DNA from: Mycolicibacterium celeriflavum
GTDB taxonomy: Bacteria; Actinomycetota; Actinomycetes; Mycobacteriales; Mycobacteriaceae
Length of the DNA: 64,000 bases
Reading direction: 5' to 3'
Assembly: GCF_010731795.1 (NCBI RefSeq)
Contig: NZ_AP022591.1
Span: 1,302,001-1,366,000 of the forward strand
The notes beneath the pieces are model-generated. The model was not told where the DNA came from. It saw only the letters and a program-made list of their open reading frames with translations, and did no database searches. The position numbers and the translations under genes were made by a program. Shown piece after piece: positions 52,681 through 62,726 of this stretch (the stretch's first letter is position 1; the number at the start of each line of letters is the position of its first letter).

Positions 52681-53075
52681 TGCTGCGGGTCCTTGCGCAC
52701 GAGCGCCGACTGGTGGCTGCGGTGAAACGCTGGATCGCCCAGCCACGGCGGCATCTCCCCCGCGGCCGCCAGCTCGTCTTGCGTGCGCGGCGTGCCGATT
52801 CCGGTGCCGGTGGCGAGGTCGCTGACCATCGTCGCCGCGCACGTGTCGGCATGCCCCAGTCGGCACCATCTGGCGCAGATGTCGAGCCCGTAGCGGACCA
52901 GCGCCTCTTCATAGCCCGCCCACATCGCCGCGGCGGGGTGATGGCGCCATCCGTAACCCGGGACCGTCAGCGCCCGCACCACCTGGATGGCCTCCACCCG
53001 CTGCTTGCCCAGCCGCTTCGTGTCCAGGATCCTGGCGGTCTCGTCGAAGCCCGGGCAGGGCAGGAAGGTCTGCAC
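52596..53075 (-). CDS. Pyrimidine-dimer DNA glycosylase-like protein (MSMEG_6728 family)
   Basis: A 159-residue protein of the Pyr_excise/T4 endonuclease V-like group. It starts MQTFLPCPGFDETARILDTK, with KRLGKQRVEAIQVVRAL and GYGWRHHPAAAMWAGYEEAL as signatures, and FHRSHQSALVRKDPQHYRRF later. Members are thought to excise UV photoproducts or related lesions, though many are uncharacterised. It overlaps the 3' end of the MarR-type gene by 85 bp on the other strand and starts 10 bp after the catalase stop. Confidence 0.85.
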   Translation of the reverse strand: MQTFLPCPGFDETARILDTKRLGKQRVEAIQVVRALTVPGYGWRHHPAAAMWAGYEEALVRYGLDICARWCRLGHADTCAATMVSDLATGTGIGTPRTQDELAAAGEMPPWLGDPAFHRSHQSALVRKDPQHYRRFFPDVPDDLEYVWPGSDRERRVSI

Positions 53076-53084
53076 CGCAACCGA

Positions 53085-55193
53085 TCAGGCCGGTACAGGA
53101 TCGGTCTCGCGGTCCCACGCCCGATGTTTGGCCAGCTCCGAAGCCAACGCTTCGGCGAACTCGTCGGTGAGGTCGCCGGCGGCCGCGGCGGTCGAGACAA
53201 CGCCATGGGACACAACGATATTCGTGTCGTCGGCGAGTTCCTCGGGGATGCCGGCCTTGGGCAGCAGGTCGACGCCGGAACCCCAGGCGCCAACGGCCTT
53301 GAGATGCTTGTACGCCTCGGCGATGAAGTGCATCGCATACCCGTCACCGGCGAGTGCCTGCGCCGAATCCGGGCCGCAGGGCACGACCACCGCGTCGTAG
53401 AGCACCGAAGCCATCGTCGTGATCGCGCGGTCGACGGGCAGTTCGCCGCCCGAACCGCCGGACAGCGTGCCGCCCGCGACCGGCGCCAGCACCTCGACCA
53501 CCGCACCGCGTTTCCGCAGCGCATCGATGGTTCGCTGGGCGCCCTCCACGTCGACGCCGTCGGCCGCCAGCACCGCGATCTTGCGGGTGGCGATGCTGTC
53601 GGTCGCGGTGTTCAGCTGCGACAGCGCCGGTGAGGCGGGCATCTTGTCGTCCACCGCCTGCTCGGCGGGTTCCGGTAGGCCCAGCTTGCCCGCGACCTGC
53701 GCGGCCAGGTCGTGGTCGATGCGGTTGATCTGTTCGACGGTGCGCGCCCGGATCTCTTCCACCTCGACCTTGCCGAGTTCGAACGCGAACGCCGCGACGA
53801 TGTGCTTGGCCTCCGGAGCAGACATGCTCTTCCAGAACATGCGCGCCTGACTGTAGTGGTCCTCGAAGCTCTTGGCGCGCTGGCGGATCTTGTTGCCGTC
53901 GACCTTCTCGGTGTAGTGGCGAAACACATTCTCGTCCGCAAGCGCCGGGCAGCCGCCGCCGAGGCTGTTGGGGAAGTAACTGGACCGTCCCCGCGGGATC
54001 GAATGCTGGCCGTAGCCGTCGTGCTGGTTATTGCGGACGTCTGCCAGCGGTCGATTGACCGGCAGCTGCGCGAAGTTGGGCCCGCCCAGCCGGATCAGCT
54101 GGGTGTCGAGGTAGGAGAAGTTGCGGAACTGCAGCAGCGGATCGTTGGTGAAATCGATGCCGGGCACCACGTTGGCGGTGTGGAACGCGACCTGCTCGGT
54201 CTCGGCGAAGAAGTTGTCCGGATTCCGGTTGAGCACCATCTTGCCGACGGGCCGGACCGGAACCTGTTCCTCCGGAATAATCTTGGTGGCGTCGAGCAGA
54301 TCGAAGTCGAAGTTGAACTCGTCGCTCTCGGGCACCAGCTGCACTCCGAGCTCGTACTCGGGGAACTGGCCGGCCTCGATGCTGTCCCACAGGTCGCGCC
54401 GGTTGAAGTCGGGATCCTTGCCCGCAACCTTCTGGCATTCGTCCCACACCAGCGAATGCACACCCAGGCTCGGCTTCCAGTGGAATTTCACGAAGGTGCC
54501 TTCACCGCGCGCGTTGACGAACCGGAAGGTGTGCACGCCGAAGCCCTGCATCATCCGGTAGCTGCGCGGCAGCGCCCGGTCCGACATCAGCCACATGATC
54601 GTGTGCAACGTCTCCGGCTGCAGCGACACGAAGTCCCACAGCGTGTCGTGCGCGGACTGCGCCTGCGGAATTTCGTTGTGCGGCTCGGGCTTGACGGCGT
54701 GCACGAAGTCGGGGAACTTGATCCCGTCCTGGATGAAGAACACCGGGAAGTTGTTTCCCACCAGGTCGTAGTTGCCTTGGTCGGTGTAAAACTTGGTGGC
54801 GAAGCCGCGCACGTCGCGCACGGTGTCCGCCGACCCGCGTGAGCCGGCCACCGTGGAGAACCGCACGAAGACGGGGGTCTGCTCACCGGGCGTGGTCAGG
54901 AATTTCGCGACGGTGTACTCGGCGAGTGACTCGTCGTAGGGCTCGAAATAGCCGTACGCGCCGGCGCCGCGGGCGTGCACGACCCGCTCCGGGATGCGTT
55001 CGTGGTCGAAGTGGGTGATCTTCTCCCGTGCGTGGAAGTCCTCGAGCAGCGTGGGGCCGCGCTCCCCGACCGTCAGCGCGTCGTCGGTGTGGTCAACGCG
55101 CACCCCCTGCTGCGTGGTCAGGTAGCCGGTCGTCTTGTCGAACCGGGATCCGTCGAGTTGTTCCTGCTTTGCGTTCTGGCCGTTGTCCGTCAT
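53085..55193 (-). CDS. katE: Large-subunit catalase (HPII/KatE type)
   Basis: A 702-residue clade II catalase decomposing hydrogen peroxide. The catalytic His region is [20 protein letters not shown], the Asn region [20 protein letters not shown], and the haem-ligand Tyr segment [20 protein letters not shown]. The C-terminal 150 residues form the DJ-1/class I glutaminase-like flavodoxin domain ([20 protein letters not shown]), found only in large catalases. It precedes the photoproduct glycosylase by 10 bp, suggesting a shared stress transcript. Confidence 0.95.
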   Translation of the reverse strand: MTDNGQNAKQEQLDGSRFDKTTGYLTTQQGVRVDHTDDALTVGERGPTLLEDFHAREKITHFDHERIPERVVHARGAGAYGYFEPYDESLAEYTVAKFLTTPGEQTPVFVRFSTVAGSRGSADTVRDVRGFATKFYTDQGNYDLVGNNFPVFFIQDGIKFPDFVHAVKPEPHNEIPQAQSAHDTLWDFVSLQPETLHTIMWLMSDRALPRSYRMMQGFGVHTFRFVNARGEGTFVKFHWKPSLGVHSLVWDECQKVAGKDPDFNRRDLWDSIEAGQFPEYELGVQLVPESDEFNFDFDLLDATKIIPEEQVPVRPVGKMVLNRNPDNFFAETEQVAFHTANVVPGIDFTNDPLLQFRNFSYLDTQLIRLGGPNFAQLPVNRPLADVRNNQHDGYGQHSIPRGRSSYFPNSLGGGCPALADENVFRHYTEKVDGNKIRQRAKSFEDHYSQARMFWKSMSAPEAKHIVAAFAFELGKVEVEEIRARTVEQINRIDHDLAAQVAGKLGLPEPAEQAVDDKMPASPALSQLNTATDSIATRKIAVLAADGVDVEGAQRTIDALRKRGAVVEVLAPVAGGTLSGGSGGELPVDRAITTMASVLYDAVVVPCGPDSAQALAGDGYAMHFIAEAYKHLKAVGAWGSGVDLLPKAGIPEELADDTNIVVSHGVVSTAAAAGDLTDEFAEALASELAKHRAWDRETDPVPA

Positions 55194-55211
55194 GCCGGGC
55201 GGGTACCCAGA

Positions 55212-56450
55212 TCAGCGGGTGAGTACCGCGATGCACTCGACGTGATGCGTGAGCGGAAACGAGTCGAAGACCCGCAGCGCCCGCACCGAATAGCCGTGCC
55301 CCCGGTACAGCCCGACGTCGCGGGCGAACGACGCTGCCTCACACCCGATATGGATCACCCGCGGCACCTCGGCATCCGCGAGCAGGTCGATCACCTCGCG
55401 ACCCGCGCCGGTCCGCGGCGGGTCCAACACCGCGACGTCGGCCCGCTGAGGCTGGGCGACCAGCGCGCGGCGTACCGAGTCGGTGACCACCGACACCCAA
55501 CCCATATCGGCCAACGCGGCGCGCGCCGCCCGCGACGACCCCCTCGACGTGTCGACGGTGACGACCTTGCCCGTCTCACCGACCGCTGGCCCCAGGACCG
55601 CCGCGAAAACCCCTGCCCCGCCGTACAAATCCCATGCCGTCATCCCGGCGCTCAACTGCGCCCACTCGGCGATAAGGTCGCTGTAGAGCCGCGCCGCGTC
55701 ACGGTGCGACTGCCAGAAGGCGGTCACCGGTATCCGCCAGGTGCGGTCCCCGACGCGCTGGACGGCTTCGTAGTCGCCCTCGACCACCTGCGTGTGGGCC
55801 TTGCGTCCACCGTTGTGCCGCGCCCGAGGCCCGGACTGCACGACGTGGCGCGCGCCGTCGTCGTCGAGTGCGACGTGCAGGTGGGCACCCGGCGGCCAGC
55901 TCCGGTCGGCCAGCCCGTCGAGCATGCCGGCGGGTAACTGCGCACAGTCCAGCTCGGTGATCAACTCGGCGCTGTGGAAGCGGTGAAAGCCCGCTCGCCC
56001 GTCGCCGGTGGTATCCAGCCGGACCCGTGTCCGCCACCCCGTGGCACCCGCATTTCCGAGCGGTTCGGCGGTCGCGTCGGCCTCGTCGCGCCAGTGGTAG
56101 CCACCCAAGCGCGTCAACTGGTTGGCGACGACCGCGCCCTTGAGCGTGCGTACCGCCGCGGGCTCGGCGAATGCCATGTCGCAGCAGCCTGCACCGTCCG
56201 CACCGGCGATCGGGCAGATGGACGCGACCCGGTCGGGCGACGGCTCGATGATCTCGACAGCGTCTGCGTGCCAATACTTTCCGTGGTCCGCGCGCACCCG
56301 GACCCTGACCCGCTCACCGGGTAGCGCGTACCGGACGAACACGACGCGGCCGTCGTGTCGCGCCACACAGCTCCCGCCGTTGGCGGGCGGCCCGGCGGTC
56401 AGCGTGAGTTCCAACGGTGGCCCTGGCGAACCACCGGCGTCGCCGGTCAA
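55212..56450 (-). CDS. TRAM-domain class I SAM-dependent RNA methyltransferase
   Basis: A 412-residue RNA m5U methyltransferase-like protein (position of Rv2689c). It has an N-terminal TRAM/OB domain (about 14-70, GGSCVARHDGRVVFVRYALP), Cys residues for an iron-sulphur site (ICPIAGADGAGCCDMAF) and the SAM fold with WDLYGGAGVFAAVLG. The catalytic region is VLDPPRTGAGREVIDL with IHIGCEAASFARD. TTG 56450 overlaps the APC permease stop as TTGA, behind AGGGG; TTG 56414 is an alternative closer to the M. tuberculosis length. Confidence 0.88.
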   Translation of the reverse strand: MTGDAGGSPGPPLELTLTAGPPANGGSCVARHDGRVVFVRYALPGERVRVRVRADHGKYWHADAVEIIEPSPDRVASICPIAGADGAGCCDMAFAEPAAVRTLKGAVVANQLTRLGGYHWRDEADATAEPLGNAGATGWRTRVRLDTTGDGRAGFHRFHSAELITELDCAQLPAGMLDGLADRSWPPGAHLHVALDDDGARHVVQSGPRARHNGGRKAHTQVVEGDYEAVQRVGDRTWRIPVTAFWQSHRDAARLYSDLIAEWAQLSAGMTAWDLYGGAGVFAAVLGPAVGETGKVVTVDTSRGSSRAARAALADMGWVSVVTDSVRRALVAQPQRADVAVLDPPRTGAGREVIDLLADAEVPRVIHIGCEAASFARDVGLYRGHGYSVRALRVFDSFPLTHHVECIAVLTR

Positions 56451-58441
56451 TCCAGGAATCCCCTGCGTGCGTCGCCCGGTGCGGACTGCGGCTGCAGCGT
56501 CTTGAGCCGCTCCGACGAACTCAACTGCCACGGAACCGAGGTCACCATCACGTTCGGCTCGAACAGCAGTCGGCCCTTGAGTCGCAGCGCGCTCTGATTG
56601 TGCAGCACCTGTTCCCACCAGTGGCCGACGACGTACTCGGGGATGAACACGGTGACGACAGTGCGCGGCGACTCCCGGCTGACCCGCTTGACGTATTCGA
56701 GCACCGGGCGGGTGATCTCCCGGTACGGCGAGGCGATCACCTTCAGCGGGACGCTGATGTCGCTGTCCTCCCACTTGTGCACGAGTGCCCGCGTCTCGCC
56801 GTCGTCGACGCTGACGGTGATCGCTTCCAGCGTGTCCGGCCGGGTGGCCCTGGCGTATGCCAACGCACGCAGTGTGGGCAGATGCAGTTTGGAAACCAGC
56901 ACGATCGCGTGGTTGCGGCTCGGCAGCACCATGTCGCTTTCCGCGGCGGCCTGCTCCTCGAGTTCACGCGTCACGGTGTCGTAGTGCCGGTGGATCAGCT
57001 TCATCATCCCGAAGAGCGCGCCCATCGCCAGGATCGCAATCCACGCTCCAACAAGGAATTTCGACACCACGACGACCACCAGCACCGTCGCGGTGCAAAT
57101 ACACCCGATCGAGTTGATCACCCGCGACCGCATCATCTTGCGCCGGATCACGGGCTCGGTCTCGGTGCGCAGCAACCGCGTCCAGTGCCGCACCATGCCG
57201 ATCTGGCTGAGCGTGAAGGAGACGAACACTCCGACGATGTAGAGCTGAATCAGCGCGGTGACCTCGGCGCGGAACGCCACCACGAACGCGATCGCGGCGA
57301 ACGCGAGGAACAGGATGCCGTTGGAGAACGCGAGCCGGTCACCGCGGGTGTGCAACTGGCGCGGCAGATACCGGTCCTGGGCGAGGATCGATCCGAGCAC
57401 CGGGAACCCGTTGAACGCGGTGTTGGCCGCCAGCAGCAGGATCAGCGCCGTGACACCAGCGATGATGAACAGCCCAGCGCTGAAGTCGTGGAACACCGCG
57501 TCAGCCAACTGTGCGATCAACGTCTTCTGGTGGTAGTCCGCCGGGGCGCCGACCAGTTGTTCGTGCGGGCGCTCGGCCATCTGCACACCGGTCGCCTTGG
57601 CCAGCATGACGATGCCCATGAACAGCGTGACCGCGATCAGCCCGAGCAGCGCCAGCGTCGTTGCGGCGTTGCGCGACTTCGGCTTACGGAACGCCGGCAC
57701 CCCGTTGCTGACGGCTTCCACACCGGTCAGCGCCGCACTGCCCGACGAGAACGCCCGCGCGACGAGAAGAACCAGCGCGAAGCCGAGGATTTCGCCGTGC
57801 TCGGAATGCATCTCGAAGTCCGCGGATTCGGCCTGCAGCGGCTCGCCGAGCACATAGATCTGGAAGAACCCCCAGCCGAGCATCACGAACATGCCGACGA
57901 TGAACGCGTAGGTGGGGATGGCGAACGCGGTTCCGGACTCTCGGATGCCGCGCAGGTTCAGCGCGGCCAGCACCAGGATCGCGACGACGGCGAACAGCAC
58001 CTTGTGGTCGTTAATGAACGGCACGGCCGAGCCGATGTTCGACATCGCCGACGACATCGACACCGCGACCGTGAGCACGTAGTCCACCAGCAGCGCGCTC
58101 GCCACGGTCAGGCCGGCAGTCGGCCCGAGATTGGTGTTGACCACCTCGTAATCCCCGCCGCCCGACGGGTAGGCGTGCACGTTCTGCCGGTAGCTGGCGA
58201 TGACGATCAACATGACCGCCGCGACGGCCACGGCGATCCACGGCGCCATCGAGTAGGCGGCCAACCCGGCGACCGAGAGGACGAGGAAGATCTCCTCGGG
58301 CGCGTACGCCGTCGACGACAGTGCATCCGAGGCGAACACCGGAAGGGCGATCCTCTTGGGCAGCAGGGTGTGCGAAAGCCTGTCGCTGCGAAACGGCCTG
58401 CCGAGGACCAACCGCCGCGCGAACCTCGATAGCTTGGACAC
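56447..58441 (-). CDS. APC-family potassium transporter (KimA-like)
   Basis: A 664-residue APC-superfamily transporter with about twelve membrane helices (residues 25-470) and a long cytoplasmic C-terminal domain. It contains RLSHTLLPKRIALPVFASDA, SSTAYAPEEIFLVLSVAGLA and HAYPSGGGDYEVVNTNLGPT, which match KUP/KimA-type K+ importers (Rv2690c position). GTG 58441 matches the family start; the TTG at 58468 only adds unrelated residues. Divergent from the TrkA-type pair, supporting a potassium role. Confidence 0.9.
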   Translation of the reverse strand: MSKLSRFARRLVLGRPFRSDRLSHTLLPKRIALPVFASDALSSTAYAPEEIFLVLSVAGLAAYSMAPWIAVAVAAVMLIVIASYRQNVHAYPSGGGDYEVVNTNLGPTAGLTVASALLVDYVLTVAVSMSSAMSNIGSAVPFINDHKVLFAVVAILVLAALNLRGIRESGTAFAIPTYAFIVGMFVMLGWGFFQIYVLGEPLQAESADFEMHSEHGEILGFALVLLVARAFSSGSAALTGVEAVSNGVPAFRKPKSRNAATTLALLGLIAVTLFMGIVMLAKATGVQMAERPHEQLVGAPADYHQKTLIAQLADAVFHDFSAGLFIIAGVTALILLLAANTAFNGFPVLGSILAQDRYLPRQLHTRGDRLAFSNGILFLAFAAIAFVVAFRAEVTALIQLYIVGVFVSFTLSQIGMVRHWTRLLRTETEPVIRRKMMRSRVINSIGCICTATVLVVVVVSKFLVGAWIAILAMGALFGMMKLIHRHYDTVTRELEEQAAAESDMVLPSRNHAIVLVSKLHLPTLRALAYARATRPDTLEAITVSVDDGETRALVHKWEDSDISVPLKVIASPYREITRPVLEYVKRVSRESPRTVVTVFIPEYVVGHWWEQVLHNQSALRLKGRLLFEPNVMVTSVPWQLSSSERLKTLQPQSAPGDARRGFLD

Positions 58442-58527
58442 GAGTGCCAAGAGTAAGCCCAGCGGCAAATGGCCGTCAGAAAGCTGTAGCGTTCCGACTG
58501 CGCGGGTTCGACAGGAAGGACCGTGGA

Positions 58528-59199
58528 GTGCGTGTAGTGGTGATGGGCTGCGGCCGGGTGGGGGCGTCGCTGTCGGACAGCCTGGCCCGGATCGGGCACG
58601 ACGTCGCGGTCATCGACCGTGACAGCACGGCATTTCACCGGCTGTCTCCGGAGTTCTCCGGCGAGCGGGTGCTCGGGATGGGCTTCGACCGCGACGTGCT
58701 GCTGCGGTCGGGCATCGAGGAAGCCGGTGCCTTCGCCGCCGTCTCGTCGGGCGACAACTCCAACATCATCTCGGCGCGGGTGGCCCGCGAGACGTTCGGG
58801 GTGGAGCGCGTGGTCGCCCGCATCTACGACGCGAAACGTGCCGCGGTCTACGAGCGGTTGGGCATCCCGACGGTGGCCACCGTGCCGTGGACGACCGACC
58901 GGCTGCTCAACGTGCTGACCCGCGAAACCGAGACGGCCCGATGGCGGGACCCCACCGGCAACGTCGGCGTCACCGAACTGGCCATGCACGAGTCCTGGGT
59001 GGGTCGCCGGATCACGGACCTGGAGACCGCCACCGGCGGCCGGGTGGCGTTCCTGATCCGCTTCGGCGCGGGCCTGCTGCCCGACGGCAAAACCGTCATC
59101 CAGGCCAGCGACCAGGTGTTCATGGCCGCGATCGCCGGCCACATCGCCGAAGCACTGGCCATCGCCGCCCTGCCGCCCAGCGAGGATCTCGAGAGCTGA
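58528..59199 (+). CDS. ceoB: TrkA-type potassium regulatory protein CeoB
   Basis: A 223-residue cytoplasmic RCK protein. The N-terminal dinucleotide-binding domain opens VRVVVMGCGRVGASLSDSLA with the acid HDVAVIDRDS; the C-terminal TrkA_C domain (about 140-215) has DLETATGGRVAFLIRFGAGL. GTG 58528 lies 8 bases after AGGAAGGA. It gates or regulates a K+ channel or transporter; no TrkH pore is adjacent, but the APC transporter lies 86 bp away in divergent orientation. Confidence 0.92.
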   Translation: MRVVVMGCGRVGASLSDSLARIGHDVAVIDRDSTAFHRLSPEFSGERVLGMGFDRDVLLRSGIEEAGAFAAVSSGDNSNIISARVARETFGVERVVARIYDAKRAAVYERLGIPTVATVPWTTDRLLNVLTRETETARWRDPTGNVGVTELAMHESWVGRRITDLETATGGRVAFLIRFGAGLLPDGKTVIQASDQVFMAAIAGHIAEALAIAALPPSEDLES

Positions 59200-59236
59200 T
59201 GAGGCGCGCCGACGACGACATGGAGGAGTGGCGCAG

Positions 59237-59902
59237 TTGAAAGTCGCCATCGCCGGGGCCGGCGCCGTCGGCCGATCCATCGCACGCGAGCTCGTCGACG
59301 CACACGAAGTGACGCTGCTCGAACGCAACCCCGACCACATCGACGTCGACGCGATTCCCGCGGCGCAGTGGCGGCTGGGCGACGCGTGCGAGCTGTCCCT
59401 GCTCGAGTCGGTGCAGCTCGAGGAGTTCGACGTGGTGATCGCCGCCACCGGCGACGACAAGGTCAACGTGGTGGTCAGCCTGCTGGCCAAGACCGAATTC
59501 GCGGTGCAACGGGTGGTGGCGCGAGTCAACGACCCTCGCAATGAGTGGCTGTTCGACGAGAGCTGGGGAGTCGACGTGGCGGTGTCGACGCCGCGCATGT
59601 TGGCCTCCCTGGTGGAGGAGGCCGTCGCGGTCGGCGACCTGGTGCGGTTGATGGAGTTCCGCAAGGGGCAGGCCAACCTCGTCGAGATCACGCTGCCCGA
59701 CGACACCCCGTGGGGCGGTAAGCCCGTCAAACGCCTCGAATTGCCGCGCGACTGCGCGCTGGTGACGATTCTGCGGGGGCCGCGGGTGATCGTGCCGGAG
59801 TCCGACGAGCCGCTCGAGGGCGGCGACGAGTTGCTGTTCGTGGCCGTCGCCGAAGTCGAAGATCAGTTGCAGGATCTGCTTCTGCACCCGCAGCCGCGCT
59901 GA
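59237..59902 (+). CDS. ceoC: TrkA-type potassium regulatory protein CeoC
   Basis: A 221-residue second RCK protein: LKVAIAGAGAVGRSIARELV dinucleotide fold, VVARVNDPRNEWLFDESWGV, and a C-terminal TrkA_C half ending FVAVAEVEDQLQDLL. The TTG at 59237 is chosen because GGAGGA (59222-59227) lies 9 bases before it. The in-frame GTG at 59228 would abut the ribosome site. It probably forms a hetero-complex with CeoB. Confidence 0.92.
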   Translation: MKVAIAGAGAVGRSIARELVDAHEVTLLERNPDHIDVDAIPAAQWRLGDACELSLLESVQLEEFDVVIAATGDDKVNVVVSLLAKTEFAVQRVVARVNDPRNEWLFDESWGVDVAVSTPRMLASLVEEAVAVGDLVRLMEFRKGQANLVEITLPDDTPWGGKPVKRLELPRDCALVTILRGPRVIVPESDEPLEGGDELLFVAVAEVEDQLQDLLLHPQPR

Positions 59903-59934
59903 CTCCGGCGTGGCCCACGGCCCGGCAGGTGTTC

Positions 59935-60639
59935 TCAGCGGCTGTCCGGTTGGGCCGCGTCGGGCACCGCGTCGCGGAGGTCCTCTGAAGTCTCGGTGCC
60001 GGTGAGGGCTTTCTGCGCCGTCCGGATGGCCAGATAGGTCACCAGCGCGGCGACCGCAGTCAGCGGCCACCCCATGGAGATGCGCGCGACGCCCAGCCAG
60101 CCGGTTTGGCCGGCGTCGTAGAGGTGCTGCTGCACGACGAAGCGGGAGGCGAACACCAGCACCCAGAACAGGGTGGCGATGTCGAACGCCGTCATCGCCC
60201 TGCGCACCCGGCGCCACTCAGTGCCGCCGCCGCTGACCCAGCTCCACACGTAACCGACGACGGGACGCCGGACCAACACCGAGACCGTGAATACCGTCGC
60301 CCACAACAGCGACATCCAGATGCCCCACAGAAAGTAGCCTTCCGACTCCCCGGTCACGTAGGCGATCAACGCGCAGATTCCCACCCCGAAGAAGCCGGAG
60401 ACCGCCGGCTGGGTGGACTCACGGCGGGCCAGTCGCCACGCCAGAATCACCGTCGCCACGCCCAGCGCCGCGATGATCGCGGGCATCAAGCCGAAGATCT
60501 GGGAAACCGGGACGAATGCCAGCACCGGCAGCGAGGAGTAGATCAGGCCGCTGACGCCGCCCATCTGTTGCAGGACGGCGTGGGCCTTGCTGGTCTGCTC
60601 GGTGGAGGGCTTCCCCGGTTCGGTTCCGGGATCGCTCAC
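59935..60639 (-). CDS. DUF3159 membrane protein
   Basis: A 234-residue actinobacterial membrane protein (position of Rv2693c) with five or six helices: MGGVSGLIYSSLPVLAFVPV, IIAALGVATVILAWRLA, GFFGVGICALIAYVTGESEG and FDIATLFWVLVFASRFVVQQ. Function unknown. GTG 60639 overlaps the OB-fold gene stop as GTGA. Confidence 0.9.
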   Translation of the reverse strand: MSDPGTEPGKPSTEQTSKAHAVLQQMGGVSGLIYSSLPVLAFVPVSQIFGLMPAIIAALGVATVILAWRLARRESTQPAVSGFFGVGICALIAYVTGESEGYFLWGIWMSLLWATVFTVSVLVRRPVVGYVWSWVSGGGTEWRRVRRAMTAFDIATLFWVLVFASRFVVQQHLYDAGQTGWLGVARISMGWPLTAVAALVTYLAIRTAQKALTGTETSEDLRDAVPDAAQPDSR

Positions 60640-61007
60640 TTCTGGATCTCGTAGTGGGGGTTGTAGATCGCCTTGGCGCCGCTGTCGAGCTTGCCGACGC
60701 GGCCATGCACCTTCAGCGTGCGGCCCGACTCGATGCCGGGGATGCGCCGCTGGCCGAGCCAGACCAGCATCACCGAGTCTGTACCGTCGAACAATTCGGC
60801 CTTCACACCGCCGGCGCAGCCCTTGCCGTTGCATTCGACGCTGCGCAGAGTGCCGACCATTGTGACTTCCTGACCGCGTTGACAGTCGATCGCCTTCTGG
60901 GCGCCGGTCGAGGCGACTTCGTCACTGAGTTCCTCGACGTCGAGCTGCTCCGGGTCTTCTGTCAGCCGCCGGGTGAGCCGGCGCAGATACCCTTCGGCCG
61001 TTGCCAT
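60636..61007 (-). CDS. OB-fold nucleic-acid-binding protein
   Basis: A 123-residue protein (position of Rv2694c). An N-terminal helix AEGYLRRLTRRLTEDPEQLD is followed by an OB-fold: GQEVTMVGTLRSVECNGKGC, VKAELFDGTDSVMLVWLGQR and GRTLKVHGRVGKL. The fold resembles RecG/tRNA-binding OB domains; its ligand is unknown. ATG 61007 behind GGAGAG is chosen over the longer reading. Confidence 0.87.
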   Translation of the reverse strand: MATAEGYLRRLTRRLTEDPEQLDVEELSDEVASTGAQKAIDCQRGQEVTMVGTLRSVECNGKGCAGGVKAELFDGTDSVMLVWLGQRRIPGIESGRTLKVHGRVGKLDSGAKAIYNPHYEIQK

Positions 61008-61141
61008 GGCCTCTCCTGACCTATCGCAGATCCACCATGGATCTACCCAATCCAACGCCACGCTAGACCTCTTGGTTCCGATATGCCACGCGGGGTCGGG
61101 TCGGCGCGCCGAGCGGTCGCCGGGCCGGGCACGATCAACGC

Positions 61142-61840
61142 ATGACGGTCAATCTGCGCGGCGTTCCGACGGTGCTGTTGCCCGGCACGGGTTCCGACCA
61201 TGACTTCGTCTACCGGGCGTTTTCCCCCGCGTTGCGCGGTCACGGCGCGACGGTCATCACCCCGGCGCCGCAACCACACCGCCTCGTCGAGGGTTACCGC
61301 GCCGCCCTCGATGAGGCCGCCGCCACCGGGCCCATCGCCGTGGGCGGAGTGTCGATCGGCGCCGCCGTGGCCGTCAAGTGGGCACTGGCGCATCCCGGTC
61401 GGGCGGTGGGGGTGCTGGCCGCATTGCCGGCGTGGACGGGCTCACCGCACCGGGCGCCCGCAGCGGCCGCGGCGCGGCATTCCGCAGAGGTGCTGCGTCG
61501 CGACGGGCTGGCCGCCGCCACCGCGGCGATGCAGGCGTCGAGCCCGCAGTGGCTGGCCGACGAGTTGACCCGGTCGTGGCTGGCCCAGTGGCCCGCGCTG
61601 CCCGACGCTATGGAGGAGGCGGCGAGCTACGTCGCACCCACTTGTCCGGAGCTGGAGCGGTTGACCGTCCCGCTGGGCGTCGCCGCGGCGACCGACGACC
61701 CGGTGCATCCCCTCGAGGTCGCGGTCGAGTGGGTGTCGGCGGCGCCGAAGGCGGCATTGCGCACGTTCACACTCGATGAGATGGGCGCCGATCCTGCAGT
61801 GGTCGGCACGGCATGTGTAGCGGCCCTACTGCAGGCCTAG
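61142..61840 (+). CDS. Alpha/beta hydrolase (Rv2695-like)
   Basis: A 232-residue alpha/beta hydrolase with oxyanion motif LLPGTGSDHDFVYRAF, nucleophile elbow VGGVSIGAAVAVKWAL (Ser within GVSIG) and acid AAATDDPVHPLEVAVEWV. A typical C-terminal catalytic His is not evident, so activity is unsure. No signal peptide. Confidence 0.82.
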   Translation: MTVNLRGVPTVLLPGTGSDHDFVYRAFSPALRGHGATVITPAPQPHRLVEGYRAALDEAAATGPIAVGGVSIGAAVAVKWALAHPGRAVGVLAALPAWTGSPHRAPAAAAARHSAEVLRRDGLAAATAAMQASSPQWLADELTRSWLAQWPALPDAMEEAASYVAPTCPELERLTVPLGVAAATDDPVHPLEVAVEWVSAAPKAALRTFTLDEMGADPAVVGTACVAALLQA

Positions 61841-61948
61841 CGAGCGGGCAGCGGCGGCAACGCGCGCGGTCGGTCGGGTGGCACTAACCGGTGGATCGCA
61901 TGCACCTGGTGCGTGGGATCAACCCGTTAAAGCGCGAAGTCGGACGGG

Positions 61949-62725
61949 TCAGCCGCCTGTGATGGTGCGCAACTGCTGCATCGCCGAGCCCTGAGCGCTG
62001 CGTCGCGCGACGGGCTGTGCGGGCGGCTCCTGTTGTCCGGCCTCCTGAGCTTGTTGCGCCTGTTGGGCGGCCTGTTCGGCGGCGGCGCGCAGCTGGTTGG
62101 CCATGGGCTCCGGCAATTCGACCGGCAGCGGAGTACGCACCGGCAACGGGGTATCACCGCGACGAACCACTGTGTCGGCCAACGCTTCTCGCGCTTCGGC
62201 TGCGAGCGCGTCGAAGTGTTCCTGGGGACCGTTGACGACGCAGCGGATCATCCAGCGGTAGCCGTCGACCCCGATGAAGCGCACCATGCCGGCCTGAGCT
62301 TGCTGCGCCGCGTCGGCCTGCTGCGCAACTCCGACGACCTCGCGGCCCCACGGCCCGTCCTGGATCGACACCTGGGCGCCGTCCTTGCGCAACGAGTCGG
62401 CCAGTTCGGCGGCGATCTCGCGCCACAGGCCGGCGGACTTCGGAGCGGCGTAGGCGGCGACGGTGAACCGACCGTGCCGTGTGACGACCCACACGGCGCT
62501 CGGCACTCCTTGTTGGGTGAGCTCGACCTGCACCTGACCCGCCTCGGGCAGCGGGATCAGCACTGAGCCGAGGTTCAGCCGGCCGGTGGCGGCCGCCTCG
62601 GGGTCGTCGAAGTCCTCGATGTCGAAGGGGCCGTCCAGGTCGCCGTCGACCTCGTCGCCGGTCCCCTGCCCTGCGCCGTTTTCATCGACCTGGTCGTCGT
62701 CGCTCTTGTGTTTTCCTAATGCCAT
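61949..62725 (-). CDS. DUF3710 protein
   Basis: A 258-residue actinobacterial protein (position of Rv2696c). An acidic N terminus (DDDQVDENGAGQGTGDEVDG) is followed by the folded part GRLNLGSVLIPLPEAGQVQV and DGPWGREVVGV. A Gln/Ala-rich helix (about 205-235) lies before the C terminus. Function unknown. ATG 62725 abuts the stop of dut (62727) and the two are probably co-transcribed. Confidence 0.9.
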   Translation of the reverse strand: MALGKHKSDDDQVDENGAGQGTGDEVDGDLDGPFDIEDFDDPEAAATGRLNLGSVLIPLPEAGQVQVELTQQGVPSAVWVVTRHGRFTVAAYAAPKSAGLWREIAAELADSLRKDGAQVSIQDGPWGREVVGVAQQADAAQQAQAGMVRFIGVDGYRWMIRCVVNGPQEHFDALAAEAREALADTVVRRGDTPLPVRTPLPVELPEPMANQLRAAAEQAAQQAQQAQEAGQQEPPAQPVARRSAQGSAMQQLRTITGG

Positions 62726-62726
62726 T

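Noticed and set aside
56417-58432. 671-codon plus-strand open frame
   Set aside because: Exact antisense shadow of the APC potassium transporter; low-complexity His/Asp/Arg composition.
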